A DNA stretch of 64,000 bases from Leptospiraceae bacterium. GTDB taxonomy: Bacteria; Spirochaetota; Leptospiria; Leptospirales; Leptospiraceae. Below, piece after piece: positions 8,998 through 17,852 of this stretch (its first letter is position 1; every line of letters begins with the position of its first letter). A program made the translations under genes and the position numbers. Under the pieces are notes generated by a model. It was not told the DNA's origin, searched no databases, and saw only the letters and a list, made by a program, of their open reading frames with translations. The stretch lies in NCBI GenBank assembly GCA_024233865.1, contig JACKPA010000020.1, positions 1 through 64,000 of the forward strand. Direction: 5' to 3'.

Positions 8998-9282
8998 TTA
9001 GGTCTCTATAACCCTGGGCACAACGATATATCCGTTTTCAAATTTTGGGGCAATTTCGGATATTTGGTCTATAGAGAGAGATTTTCCCACAACATCAGGG
9101 CGAATCGAGTTTTCATGGTTAAAATAGATTTCATCTTCGGAAACACCGGTAGTGTCCAATTCTTTTACCTTGTCCACGTATTCCACAATGCTGTTAAAAT
9201 CTTTTAACATAGATTCAACTTTAGTATCCTCAATTTTGAGTTTGGAAAGTTCGGCTATTTGTTTTAATTGTTTTACGTCCAT
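8998..9282 (-). CDS. gatC: Aspartyl/glutamyl-tRNA amidotransferase subunit C
   Basis: GatC is the small chaperone-like subunit of the GatCAB amidotransferase, which converts Glu-tRNA(Gln) or Asp-tRNA(Asn) to the correct aminoacyl-tRNA. The 94-residue sequence shows the family pattern: IAELSKLKI near the start, a helical FNSIVEYVDKVKELDTTGV block, then a flexible tail ending in PKFENGYIVVPRVIE. Neither gatA nor gatB is adjacent. It probably shares a promoter with the downstream ccmA and ccmB. Confidence 0.93.
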   Translation of the reverse strand: MDVKQLKQIAELSKLKIEDTKVESMLKDFNSIVEYVDKVKELDTTGVSEDEIYFNHENSIRPDVVGKSLSIDQISEIAPKFENGYIVVPRVIET

Positions 9283-9416
9283 TATTACCTTCTACCTTCT
9301 CAATGAGTATTCGTATATTTGCGTATTGTCAATAGATTTTTTCTCTAAATAAAAGTTTTGCTAATTGATATTTTAAAATATGGACAAGCTTCAGGTGAGC
9401 GAATAGGTCGAACATC

Positions 9417-10160
9417 TTAGGGTGGGGTTTTTATAACTAAAATCATTCTAAGACTGTCTTGTTTGAATTTTTCCATACTATAAGATGCATAAATATTTAA
9501 AATTTGAAATTGAAACTTATTTAGCAGTTGGGCTATTTCGGAAAAAGAAAAAACTCGCATAACATGTTTGTCTTTGATCTCTTTATTATCCAAATGATAT
9601 ATATAGTTTACTTCTACTATCGTTTTTGATTCTTCTTCAGCCGCTATTCTAAAGCCCCGATTCCTTTTGACAATGGTTTTTCCGATTTTTGTCATGCTAA
9701 CCGTTGTGATCGGTTTTCTTTTAATTTGTTGGATAGGATAAGAATTCCAAATCTCAAAAACTGCAATACCTACAGGTTTTAGATTTTGTTTGAGCTTGAT
9801 CAAAGCGGATTCTATATCTTCATTGTCTACCAAGTAATTAAATGTACCAAAAATACAAAGAGCGGCATCAAAGGTCTGTTTGGCTTGAAAACCTTGTATC
9901 AAACCCGTTTGAAAATGGCAATCGGGAAACCTTCTCTTTGCTATTTCAAGCATAGAAACAGAAGAGTCTATACCGATAACTTTGTAACCCATGGATTGTA
10001 AAGCGGTGACATGTTCTCCAGTTCCACATCCTAGGTCAACAATTGAACGAACTTTATGTTTCTGGAATAGAGTATTAACAAACCCGATTTCTTCTTGGAA
10101 ACTCCGATTCGTTTTTTCTATATCGTAGTAGTATTCAGCTAAGTCTGAATATAGTTTCAT
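9417..10160 (-). CDS. Class I SAM-dependent methyltransferase
   Basis: This 247-residue protein is a Rossmann-fold methyltransferase. Motif I (VDLGCGTGEH) is at residues 41-50, and an acidic loop after beta-2 (GIDSSVSMLEIAKRR) follows. A later block, CIFGTFNYLVDNEDI, resembles the motif IV/V region of small-molecule methyltransferases. The C-terminal half contains the beta-rich insertion seen in the DUF4942/TylF-like group, but no specific substrate can be named. It stands alone between gatC and a divergent gene. Confidence 0.82.
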   Translation of the reverse strand: MKLYSDLAEYYYDIEKTNRSFQEEIGFVNTLFQKHKVRSIVDLGCGTGEHVTALQSMGYKVIGIDSSVSMLEIAKRRFPDCHFQTGLIQGFQAKQTFDAALCIFGTFNYLVDNEDIESALIKLKQNLKPVGIAVFEIWNSYPIQQIKRKPITTVSMTKIGKTIVKRNRGFRIAAEEESKTIVEVNYIYHLDNKEIKDKHVMRVFSFSEIAQLLNKFQFQILNIYASYSMEKFKQDSLRMILVIKTPP

Positions 10161-10413
10161 GTATATCCATATTAATAATAGGTACGTTTAATATCTATTT
10201 TAAAATTTTCTGTTTTAGAATTGACTACTTTGAACTTTTTTTTTATACAAAGGTAGTTTACAATAGAAAAATGTTTTATGATATAAATTCATCTTAGAAA
10301 ATAGGGAAAAATCGGTAAAAAAAACGGAAAAAGTAATTTTGAATTACTAAACAAAAAGAAAAAAGTTGTATGAAAAGGCATGATTATTAATTATTCTTTA
10401 TAGGTTTGGTTTT

Positions 10414-11712
10414 ATGAAAAAAAAGTATTTCCTCAGTTTTATTCTTTATTTTTTGCTGATTTTTACTCATTATGCAGAATCCAAAAACAAACCGCTTGTA
10501 ACTCAAGATGAAGTGACCTTTTGGGGGTTTATTTTTTTTGCCCTGTCAATGGGTTCTTTGCTGCTTATTGTCTTTTTGTTATCCAATTTATTGTCTCTAG
10601 GTGCAAAAAAAGAAGAAAATATAGTCGAAAATGAAGGAGAACAACAGTCAAACGAAAACTGGAAAGAGATACTTCAAGAAAAAAAGAGTTCTATTAAACA
10701 AAATGCGTTAAAAACGGTGATTGAGAAGAAAAAAGAAGAAAAAATCCGAGATGAAGAATCTTTCAAAAAATTTGTTACTGCTGGAAATCTTTCAAGTAGT
10801 CCGGAAAAAATAAACGGACACCCTCAAGACGAACAATCTTTAAAAAGAAAAAACTGTGAAATATACAGTAGCATCAAAATGTTTGAGCTTCATTCTTACG
10901 AATTAGATGGTATATGTAAAGATTTTTTATTAAAAATGAGTGGGTATGTCACTTGTAAGTCGTTAAATATCTATTTTTGTGATAATGAACAATTTTACTG
11001 TTATATGGAAAAAAGTGGAACTTTATTTATTAAGCATGAAAATTTTGAGAAATCTGATATTACAGAAGAAATTATTAAATACTTAAAAAATAAACTTGGA
11101 GCTTTTTCTTCCGATCATAAAGATGCGTTTCTACCATTAATCAAAGATTATAAGCTCTTTGGTGCTTTAAAAATACAGTTTAGTTCCCCACCTTCTAATT
11201 TTGATATTACTCCACTTTGGAGTGAAGTAAAGGAATTTTCTCAGTATTTTTTCCAATCCATGACTTATCAATTTTCAATTCACGATGAAGAGACTCCTTT
11301 CTATAACATACAGCATTTCCATGGCATTTTGAATTATAGGACTACATTGAATATACCTCAAAATCTAACCTTGATTCGTGTACTAAAGTCAAAAGACAAT
11401 ATCAAGACTTTTGAAATTTTAGCGGAATGTATTCGAGAAATTCTCGCTAAAAAACCGGAAATTTATAGGATTAGTGATAATGTACTGGGCTTATTTTTAA
11501 CTATAGAAGATCGTGACAAAATAGTTAAATCCATTAATGGTATTATTTCTAAGTTTAAAAAGTTTTCATACGACGTTGAAATATGCTTGGGATCAGCCGA
11601 TTATCATTCGAGTATGAGGTTCCCTCATAAGTGGCTAGAAAGAGCAAATCAAAGCCTTTCCGAAGCCATAGATTTTGGTCCTAATAACTATAAACTATTT
11701 GTGGAAAAGTAA
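10414..11712 (+). CDS. Membrane protein with degenerate GGDEF-like domain
   Basis: The 432-residue protein starts with a signal-like hydrophobic segment (about 5-20) and a second membrane segment (about 37-62), followed by a lysine/glutamate-rich linker to about residue 150. The middle (about 155-285) has a GAF-like layout. From residue 291 (EETPFYN) to the end it follows the diguanylate cyclase fold pattern, including a YRISDNVLGLFL segment and a C-terminal ERANQSLSEAIDFGPNNY that matches the usual ADxALYxAKxxGRN region. The GG(D/E)EF active-site motif is replaced by SDNVL, so cyclase activity is not expected. A c-di-GMP or nucleotide-sensing role is inference. Confidence 0.65.
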   Translation: MKKKYFLSFILYFLLIFTHYAESKNKPLVTQDEVTFWGFIFFALSMGSLLLIVFLLSNLLSLGAKKEENIVENEGEQQSNENWKEILQEKKSSIKQNALKTVIEKKKEEKIRDEESFKKFVTAGNLSSSPEKINGHPQDEQSLKRKNCEIYSSIKMFELHSYELDGICKDFLLKMSGYVTCKSLNIYFCDNEQFYCYMEKSGTLFIKHENFEKSDITEEIIKYLKNKLGAFSSDHKDAFLPLIKDYKLFGALKIQFSSPPSNFDITPLWSEVKEFSQYFFQSMTYQFSIHDEETPFYNIQHFHGILNYRTTLNIPQNLTLIRVLKSKDNIKTFEILAECIREILAKKPEIYRISDNVLGLFLTIEDRDKIVKSINGIISKFKKFSYDVEICLGSADYHSSMRFPHKWLERANQSLSEAIDFGPNNYKLFVEK

Positions 11713-11727
11713 TTTTTATTATAATTC

Positions 11728-12786
11728 ATGGTGGCAATTGAAAATATTTTTTACGGTTTTCCGTTTGTTTGGAAATTTGCAAAAGCTTCTTCCGGAAAGT
11801 TGCCGATTTCTATTATAAATGACGAATTAAAAAGTCAGAGTAATCGCTCTAAAAGTTATAAAACAAGGTTTTATATACCTTCAAACAATCGTCTTCCAAA
11901 AACTATTTTGTTGATCCATGGAATGAGTGTTTTGGGTATAGAAGATAACAGGTTGGTTGAATTAGCCCAAAACTTATGTTGCAGTGGTTTTTCTGTAATA
12001 ACTCCGGAATTTGAGGAATTAAAGCACTTAAAAATTCAATATGATACGATTGAAAATATAATAGATGTTTTGAAATCTTTAAATTTAAAGTCTAATTTAA
12101 TAGATACGGAAAATATAGGTTTTTTTTCCATAAGTTTTACCGGTGGATTGGGCTTAATTTCCGCAACCGACAAAGACGTTTCCGGTCTAATCCGAGCTAT
12201 TTTGGTTATAGGTGGTTATTCTGATTTTTCAAGCACTGCTTGTTATGTTTTGGAAGATAAAAATTCGGATGAGTATGGGAGATTGATTTTTTTATATAAT
12301 TTTATTGACTTAGTTCTGGAAAAGTCCGAAAATCTAAAAGATGTCTTATATGAATCTGCGGTAGACAATGCTTTTAGGAGGTATGGGAAAGATTCGGTTG
12401 CCAATAAACTGATTCAAGATTTAAATATAAGAGACAAAGAAATATACCAGAAAATTTGGAATCAAGACGACTATAGTGTCAATCTCGGACGGGAGATTTT
12501 TGAATCTATATCTACTTTGGCACAAAAAATGTCGCCTATTGAATATGTGGAGCGTATAAACGCACCAATATCACTTTTACATGGAAAAGATGATCGAGTG
12601 ATTCCAGAGACAGAAACAATAAAATTATCAGAAAAAATGAAAAAAATGAAAAAGGAATATGTTATGGAAATTACAGGGTTATTATCACATGGCGATAGGG
12701 TTCCGTTGTACAAACAAGTTGCGGATTTGCCAGGGATTACAAATGCTTTTGGTTATTTTTTTAAAAAATTATTGCAAAAGAGATAA
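11728..12786 (+). CDS. Alpha/beta hydrolase
   Basis: The 352-residue protein has the alpha/beta-hydrolase order: the oxyanion strand ILLIHGMSV near residue 55, a nucleophile elbow at Ser136 (FFSISFTGG), an aspartate in LLHGKDDRVIP (residues 288/289) and a histidine in LSHGDRVP (His321). The nucleophile elbow is S-x-S-x-T, not the standard G-x-S-x-G. A helical insert of about 90 residues between core strands may form a lid. It starts 15 bp after the preceding gene and is probably co-transcribed with it. The substrate is unknown. Confidence 0.75.
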   Translation: MVAIENIFYGFPFVWKFAKASSGKLPISIINDELKSQSNRSKSYKTRFYIPSNNRLPKTILLIHGMSVLGIEDNRLVELAQNLCCSGFSVITPEFEELKHLKIQYDTIENIIDVLKSLNLKSNLIDTENIGFFSISFTGGLGLISATDKDVSGLIRAILVIGGYSDFSSTACYVLEDKNSDEYGRLIFLYNFIDLVLEKSENLKDVLYESAVDNAFRRYGKDSVANKLIQDLNIRDKEIYQKIWNQDDYSVNLGREIFESISTLAQKMSPIEYVERINAPISLLHGKDDRVIPETETIKLSEKMKKMKKEYVMEITGLLSHGDRVPLYKQVADLPGITNAFGYFFKKLLQKR

Positions 12787-12815
12787 TCTTATTTTCAGCT
12801 ATAAATTAAAACAAT

Positions 12816-14357
12816 ATGAATTCTCAGGATTTAGATTCATTAACCAAACAAGAAGAGAAAGCCGATACGAATCGTAGTGAAAATCGTGCTCAGGACGCTA
12901 AAGGTATAACAGCTTCCTTCAGCATGGAACTTTCTACCGATAAAATGCAGGCTATCCTTATCGTAGATACTACAACAATTAATTTAAATGTTCTCTCATC
13001 TAGTCATTTTCAGGAATATTTGCATGGTGCAAATTTAGATAAAGAGTTGATTAACTTTTCTTCTATTAATCAAATTTTTGGTCAAATTAATTTAATCAAA
13101 TCCGGTAAAAGCGGAAGTCCTGTTATACGAGTACAAATTGCAACAGGAAAAACTCCTGAAAAAGGAGTAGATGGATATGTTAAATATTATCATCCAAGGG
13201 ACCAAAAAGTTGTAATCAAAGACGACGGAAAAGCAGATTTTAGAAATATTGATAAGTATGTAGCAGTAAAAAAAGGTGAAAAAGTTGCAACCATATTCAA
13301 AGGTATAGAGGGAAAGTCGGGAAAAGATGTTACTGGTGCTCCTATTCCACCTCCTCCTATTGAAAAGCCGGAAGTAAACCTCGGAAAAAATATCACTTAT
13401 GAAGAAACCAAGGATCCGAAAGAACCGGACAGGGTTTATGTAGATTACTTTGCTGGTTGTGATGGAGTTCTTTATAACGGTGATATTCTTATGGTTTCGC
13501 CGGAATTGGTTATCGATTCCAATGTAGGTCTGGCAACAGGCAATATTGGCTTTGAGGGCGCTATCAATGTTAAAGGAACCATCGAAGAGGGTTCAAAGGT
13601 CATTAGCAAGGGAAATCTGTATGTAGGTGAAAATATTGAAACTACCGATGTTTTTGTAGGTGGTGATTTGAATGTTAAAGGTGGAATAAAGCCAAAGGGG
13701 AAAGGTACTATCAAAGTTGCCGGTTCTTTGAGAGCAAAATTTATTGAAAATGTAGTTATAGAAGTAGATGGAGATATTATTGTCGAAAGTGCTATTTTGA
13801 ATTCAACGGTTTATTGCTTGGGTAGTGTTGTATTCTCCGGGCAAACAAGCTCAGTGATCAATTCTACCATAACAGTTTTTAAAGGCTTTTCTGTTTATAA
13901 TTTGGGATCCAATGCTATGGTTCCTCTTACAATAGATATGGGTGTTCATTTTAAAAATGAAAGGCTGTTTAATGAACTTCATGGAAGAATTAAAAAGTCG
14001 GAGAAAGAACTTAGTACAATTATTCCTAAAATTGAGCAAATAATCAGCTACATGAAATCTTATAAGGGAAAACTCAATGAAGAAAAGCGTAAAAAGTTTA
14101 AAGAAATTTACGAAATTTATCAAAAGAAAAATCAAAATCATCAATCTATGACCAAAAAATATGAAGAGTTAAAGACCCTTAGGTTTAACACAGAGAAAGT
14201 GAATTTAGTTGTTAAAGGCTCTGCTTTTCCGGAAGCAATCATAAAATACAGACGACAAACTGAAAAAATATCGAAAACCCAATCTTCTTTTATGATGAGT
14301 TTCTTTCCCGGGCAAGAACATGCCCCAATGACGGCAATAAATGTTAAGAGAAGATAA
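12816..14357 (+). CDS. FapA family polymer-forming protein (DUF342)
   Basis: The 513-residue protein fits the FapA/DUF342 family. An N-terminal domain leads to the conserved block GSPVIRVQIATGKTPEKGVDGYV-type sequence near residue 110 and KKGEKVATIFKGIEGKSGKDV near 165. A right-handed beta-helix rich in V-G-G-D-x-x-V/I-K-G turns spans about 240-370. A lysine-rich coiled coil (about 385-450) ends the protein. The family is widespread in spirochaetes and clostridia; its function is not settled, with membrane or cell-surface polymer roles suggested. It follows the hydrolase by 29 bp. Confidence 0.85.
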   Translation: MNSQDLDSLTKQEEKADTNRSENRAQDAKGITASFSMELSTDKMQAILIVDTTTINLNVLSSSHFQEYLHGANLDKELINFSSINQIFGQINLIKSGKSGSPVIRVQIATGKTPEKGVDGYVKYYHPRDQKVVIKDDGKADFRNIDKYVAVKKGEKVATIFKGIEGKSGKDVTGAPIPPPPIEKPEVNLGKNITYEETKDPKEPDRVYVDYFAGCDGVLYNGDILMVSPELVIDSNVGLATGNIGFEGAINVKGTIEEGSKVISKGNLYVGENIETTDVFVGGDLNVKGGIKPKGKGTIKVAGSLRAKFIENVVIEVDGDIIVESAILNSTVYCLGSVVFSGQTSSVINSTITVFKGFSVYNLGSNAMVPLTIDMGVHFKNERLFNELHGRIKKSEKELSTIIPKIEQIISYMKSYKGKLNEEKRKKFKEIYEIYQKKNQNHQSMTKKYEELKTLRFNTEKVNLVVKGSAFPEAIIKYRRQTEKISKTQSSFMMSFFPGQEHAPMTAINVKRR

Positions 14358-14362
14358 CCTTT

Positions 14363-14917
14363 TTACTCTTTACAAAATGTTTCAAAGGAAAACTGTAAAC
14401 CTGCCAAGTTGGTAGAAAGAAATAACTCATCCTTGGAAAGAATTTTTATTTCGGTATAAATTCCATCTCTTGGGTTTTTATAAGCTTCTATTTTAAGGTC
14501 GTTCAAATTGAATATAAGGTATTCGGGAATATTTCCTTTGGCATAAATGTATGCCTTTTTTCTGTCGAAAGATAAAGAAGTATTTGCAATTTCTATAATA
14601 AGGATTGCGAATTTAGGATGCTCTTTTGAATAATTACCTTCAGGTAAAATAGCAATATCGGGCTCCGATTCGGAATCTTCTATTGTGATCGGATTTTCAG
14701 AGCTGATTATATATTTTTCACTAAGGTTTTTATATAAAAACAAGTTAAGTTTTCTCAGTATTTCAGAGTGAATTGGATTCTTTGGCATTTTTGAGAAAAT
14801 TACTCCTTCAATTAATTCCGCTTTTTCAGGAATCAGCCCACGTTCATAGAGCAAATGATAAGCTTCAATAGTTATTGGAAGTACATTGTCAGAGTCTTGA
14901 ATTGCAGTTACAACCAT
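14363..14917 (-). CDS. Uma2 family endonuclease-like protein (DUF820)
   Basis: This 184-residue protein belongs to the Uma2/DUF820 family, which has a PD-(D/E)XK nuclease fold. Visible core elements are the ELIEGVIFSKMP strand with its Glu, the PD of ESEPDIAILPEG and the IEIANTSLSFDRKKAYIYA segment, followed by the family hallmark IPEYLIFNLNDLKIEAY. The active-site acid and lysine are therefore intact. Physiological function of Uma2 proteins is unknown, though they are often found in many copies in genomes with mobile DNA. It is convergent with fapA, 5 bp apart. Confidence 0.85.
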   Translation of the reverse strand: MVVTAIQDSDNVLPITIEAYHLLYERGLIPEKAELIEGVIFSKMPKNPIHSEILRKLNLFLYKNLSEKYIISSENPITIEDSESEPDIAILPEGNYSKEHPKFAILIIEIANTSLSFDRKKAYIYAKGNIPEYLIFNLNDLKIEAYKNPRDGIYTEIKILSKDELFLSTNLAGLQFSFETFCKE

Positions 14918-15034
14918 AGTTTGTTTTTAGTTTTTCTTTTTAACTTGTCAATCAGGAAAACTAATAATGGATAGATTTTAAACTTTTCTTTCTTACATTC
15001 TTGACTTTATTATATAATTTGGTTTTTTAATTCT

Positions 15035-15967
15035 ATGACAAGAAAAAAGAGTAACAAGGGCTTTATTTTATTTGGGTATTCCATTTACCACCCAATTAAT
15101 ATCATTCTGCTTTTTAATTGTGTCGTTTATATTATCCAAAGTATCGCCGAGTCAGATCAAATGCTAACCTATCGACTTTTAAATGGATTTGCTCTGAATC
15201 CTTCCTTGGCTGTGGATGGATATTACTGGCAAATACTAACTTACGGCTTTTTACATTCTACAGGTGGCTTTTTACCCTTACATTTATTGATGAATATGTA
15301 TGGTTTTTATTTGTTAGGAAGCTATATCGAACCAATTATTGGGAAATTAAAATTAACTTTTTTATATTTTTCTGCTCAAATTGGAGGTGGAATTTTTATT
15401 CTTTTGATGTTTTTTTTAACCAATACCGTTTTTGTAAATTTATCCCATGATCCGATTTGGTCTGTTGGTGGCTTGATACTTGGAGCGAGTGGTGCCGTAT
15501 TTGGACTCTTGGCTGTATTTGGGCTTTTATATCCGGAAATGGAATTAATTTTATTGATTTTGCCTATCAAAGCTAAAAATGCAGTCTGGATATCTTTGGT
15601 TATAGGAATTGCAGCCAATATATTTTTCAGTGCACATTTAAGCAACCTGTGTCATTTAGGAGGTGCTTTATCAGGTTTTGCTTTTTATTACCTTTTTGTA
15701 AGAGATAGATTAAACATAATTCCAAATTTAAAAGCAAACTTTCAGACTCTCGCAAAAAGTGAAGTTAATGATCAGGCTGCTATAAATAAAAAAACCATAC
15801 AGGATATAAATGCATTATATTCTCAACAAGAAAAAGAAGAGTACCTAAAACCAAAACAAGTAGAAAATGCAAATATATGCCCTCCCGAAACATTCAATAC
15901 AGAGGACGAATTTTGCCTACAATGCGAATGGCTAGCAAATTGTATGCTAAGAAAAACAAGGTCGTGA
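15035..15967 (+). CDS. Rhomboid family intramembrane serine protease with C-terminal Cys cluster
   Basis: The protein has about six membrane segments with the rhomboid signatures: HLLMNMYG (His83, Asn87), the catalytic serine in GASGAVFG (Ser152) and the catalytic histidine in LCHLGGALSGF (His207). It should cleave membrane-anchored substrates within the bilayer. After residue 235 a cytoplasmic tail runs to 310 and carries four cysteines, C-x11-C-x2-C-x5-C, which looks like a metal-binding or redox site. It precedes the folate genes by about 12 bp and may be co-transcribed. Confidence 0.9.
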   Translation: MTRKKSNKGFILFGYSIYHPINIILLFNCVVYIIQSIAESDQMLTYRLLNGFALNPSLAVDGYYWQILTYGFLHSTGGFLPLHLLMNMYGFYLLGSYIEPIIGKLKLTFLYFSAQIGGGIFILLMFFLTNTVFVNLSHDPIWSVGGLILGASGAVFGLLAVFGLLYPEMELILLILPIKAKNAVWISLVIGIAANIFFSAHLSNLCHLGGALSGFAFYYLFVRDRLNIIPNLKANFQTLAKSEVNDQAAINKKTIQDINALYSQQEKEEYLKPKQVENANICPPETFNTEDEFCLQCEWLANCMLRKTRS

Positions 15968-15979
15968 GGAATAAAGATT

Positions 15980-16363
15980 TTGAACGAAGTAGTTATCGTT
16001 GCGGGTACGAATATTGAACCTGATCTCAATATGCAAGAAGCAAGAAGAAATTTATCACAGATTAGCATCATTTTGAATGAGTCGAGAGTCTACACAACCA
16101 AGCCGGTTGTTTTTACGAATCAACCGGATTTTTTAAACGCGGCTTTTTGGGTCAAAACTAAAGATAACAAAGAAGACTTTAAAAAAAAACTCAAAGAAAT
16201 AGAAAAAAAACAAGGCAGGGTAAAAACCAACAATAAATCAGGACCTCGTTGTATTGATTTGGATATTGTAGTCTGGAATAGAGAAATTGTTGATAAAGAT
16301 TTTTATGTGTATTCTTACATAAAAGATACCGTTTTGGAAGCATTACCCGACTTAAAGTTTTAA
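15980..16363 (+). CDS. folK: 2-amino-4-hydroxy-6-hydroxymethyldihydropteridine pyrophosphokinase
   Basis: FolK transfers pyrophosphate from ATP to hydroxymethyldihydropterin in folate synthesis. The protein shows the N-terminal VAGTNIEPDLNM block, the FLNAAFWVKT strand and the metal/ATP site GPRCIDLDIVVWN, corresponding to the family GPRxLDLDIL motif. At 127 residues it is shorter than the E. coli enzyme (about 159) because the C-terminal tail is reduced. Translation starts at a TTG with GAGGA eight bases upstream. The neighbours FolM-like SDR and FolB support the assignment. Confidence 0.88.
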   Translation: MNEVVIVAGTNIEPDLNMQEARRNLSQISIILNESRVYTTKPVVFTNQPDFLNAAFWVKTKDNKEDFKKKLKEIEKKQGRVKTNNKSGPRCIDLDIVVWNREIVDKDFYVYSYIKDTVLEALPDLKF

Positions 16364-16379
16364 AAATAGGAGTTTGGAA

Positions 16380-17132
16380 TTGGAAAATCGCTCGACTGCT
16401 CTAATAACAGGAAGTGGAATTCGTTTAGGAAAAGCTATTGCTATGGATTTAGCCAAAAGAGGCTGTGATATTGCCATTCATTACAACCAATCTCATAAAG
16501 ATGCTTTGGAAACTGTCTCGGCAATAAAGTCTTCTGGGGTTGATTGTGAAGCATTTCAATACGATTTGGAAAAAGCAAATGAGTGGGAAGGGTTTTTGAA
16601 AGCAGTGATGACCCGCTTTCCGGATTTGAATATTCTTGTGAATAGTGCTTCTATGTATTCGCAAGCAAAGATTTCAGAAACAGACAGTAATACCTTTGAT
16701 AAACAAATGGCAGTAAATATTCGTGCACCTTTTTTTTTGAGTAAATACTTTGCCAAGCACTGCAAGAAAGGAAATATCATTAACATCATAGACAATAAAG
16801 TATCCTTTAATCAAAACACATATGCAGCCTATCTTTTGACAAAAAAAAGTCTTGTAGAATTTACCAAAATGGCAGCCATAGAATTTGCTCCACAAATTCG
16901 AGTGAATGGAGTTGCTCCTGGAGTAACCTTACCTACGTCTATTCGAAGTCCAGAATATATGAAATGGAGAATTGAAGGTATTCCACTCAAAATGAAAGGT
17001 GAAACCTATCATATTACACAAGCGATTGTAAGTATCTTAGAAAATGAATTTATAACCGGTCAAATCATTACCGTAGATGGCGGTGAAGGAATCACAAACA
17101 TAGGTCGTAATGCCGGCGATTATCATTCGTGA
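16380..17132 (+). CDS. SDR family oxidoreductase, FolM/pteridine reductase-like
   Basis: The protein is a short-chain dehydrogenase/reductase. It has the cofactor motif TGSGIRLG, the NSAS variant of NNAG and the catalytic tyrosine-lysine pair in YLLTK. The R-x-G variant of the glycine motif is typical of pteridine reductases and FolM dihydromonapterin reductases. Its place between folK and folB supports a pterin substrate, although the enzyme could still be a generic SDR. I place the start at the TTG at 16380, seven bases after GGAG; the TTG at 16374 would sit almost on top of that sequence. Confidence 0.78.
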   Translation: MENRSTALITGSGIRLGKAIAMDLAKRGCDIAIHYNQSHKDALETVSAIKSSGVDCEAFQYDLEKANEWEGFLKAVMTRFPDLNILVNSASMYSQAKISETDSNTFDKQMAVNIRAPFFLSKYFAKHCKKGNIINIIDNKVSFNQNTYAAYLLTKKSLVEFTKMAAIEFAPQIRVNGVAPGVTLPTSIRSPEYMKWRIEGIPLKMKGETYHITQAIVSILENEFITGQIITVDGGEGITNIGRNAGDYHS

Positions 17133-17148
17133 GGACGTCTTAATTCTT

Positions 17149-17808
17149 ATGGAATTTGTTATTGAAATTCGTGATTTTTTTGTAGATTGTATCATTGGAG
17201 TCTATCCGGAAGAGCGAGATAAAGTCCAGCAAGTCGCGGTTAATTTGGATTTATTTATGCAAACAGAAGATAATACTTTTCAAACCGATAACATTTCATC
17301 TACAATCGATTACGCTTGGGTAACAAGCACAATCGAATTTATTCTGGTAGAAAGCAAGTTTTATTTATTAGAAACTGCGGTTCAATTTATAGGGCGGTAT
17401 TTATCTTTGCTTGCAATATCAAAAAACGATCCTCTTATTCAAAAAATCAATCTGTGTATTGGAAAAAACGATGTTCCCAAAGAGTGTTCCAAAGCAAGCG
17501 TACGAATGAACATCTCTCCAAAAGATATTCATGTTATTAAAAAGCAACAAGTCTGGGGTTGGATAGATACAATAGGTGAAACCAAATCTTTGGGCTTATA
17601 TCGCTTGAATCTTTACCCGAATTCCCAACTTTCCGATCTTGTTTTAGAAGAATCCGAACTTATTTTAATCGGGAATCTTTTGATACAAACTGAAACAACA
17701 CGAGAACTTTTTGCGGGAGAACAGTTGTATTGGAAGTCCGGCAAAAAGCGTAGTTATATTAATAAGGGTACAAAGGTAGCGAACATTCTTTGTGTAAGGC
17801 TAGCTTAG
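17149..17808 (+). CDS. folB: Dihydroneopterin aldolase fused to a cupin-like domain
   Basis: Residues 1-115 match FolB, which cleaves dihydroneopterin in folate synthesis: RDFFVDCIIGVYPEERDK carries the catalytic glutamate region and LCIGKNDVP the catalytic lysine. After about residue 125 a second domain of roughly 95 residues follows. Its GLYRLNLYPNSQ strand, E-L-I-L-I-G-N-L turn, LFAGEQLYW and YINKGTKVANIL pattern resembles a single cupin barrel without the usual metal-binding histidines. I start at the ATG at 17149 because MEFVIEIRDFF aligns with FolB N-termini; an upstream in-frame start at 17110 would overlap the SDR gene. Confidence 0.8.
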   Translation: MEFVIEIRDFFVDCIIGVYPEERDKVQQVAVNLDLFMQTEDNTFQTDNISSTIDYAWVTSTIEFILVESKFYLLETAVQFIGRYLSLLAISKNDPLIQKINLCIGKNDVPKECSKASVRMNISPKDIHVIKKQQVWGWIDTIGETKSLGLYRLNLYPNSQLSDLVLEESELILIGNLLIQTETTRELFAGEQLYWKSGKKRSYINKGTKVANILCVRLA

Positions 17809-17852
17809 GTGATTTTATGCAAGAAAATTCATATCATCAAAATATTTAATAA

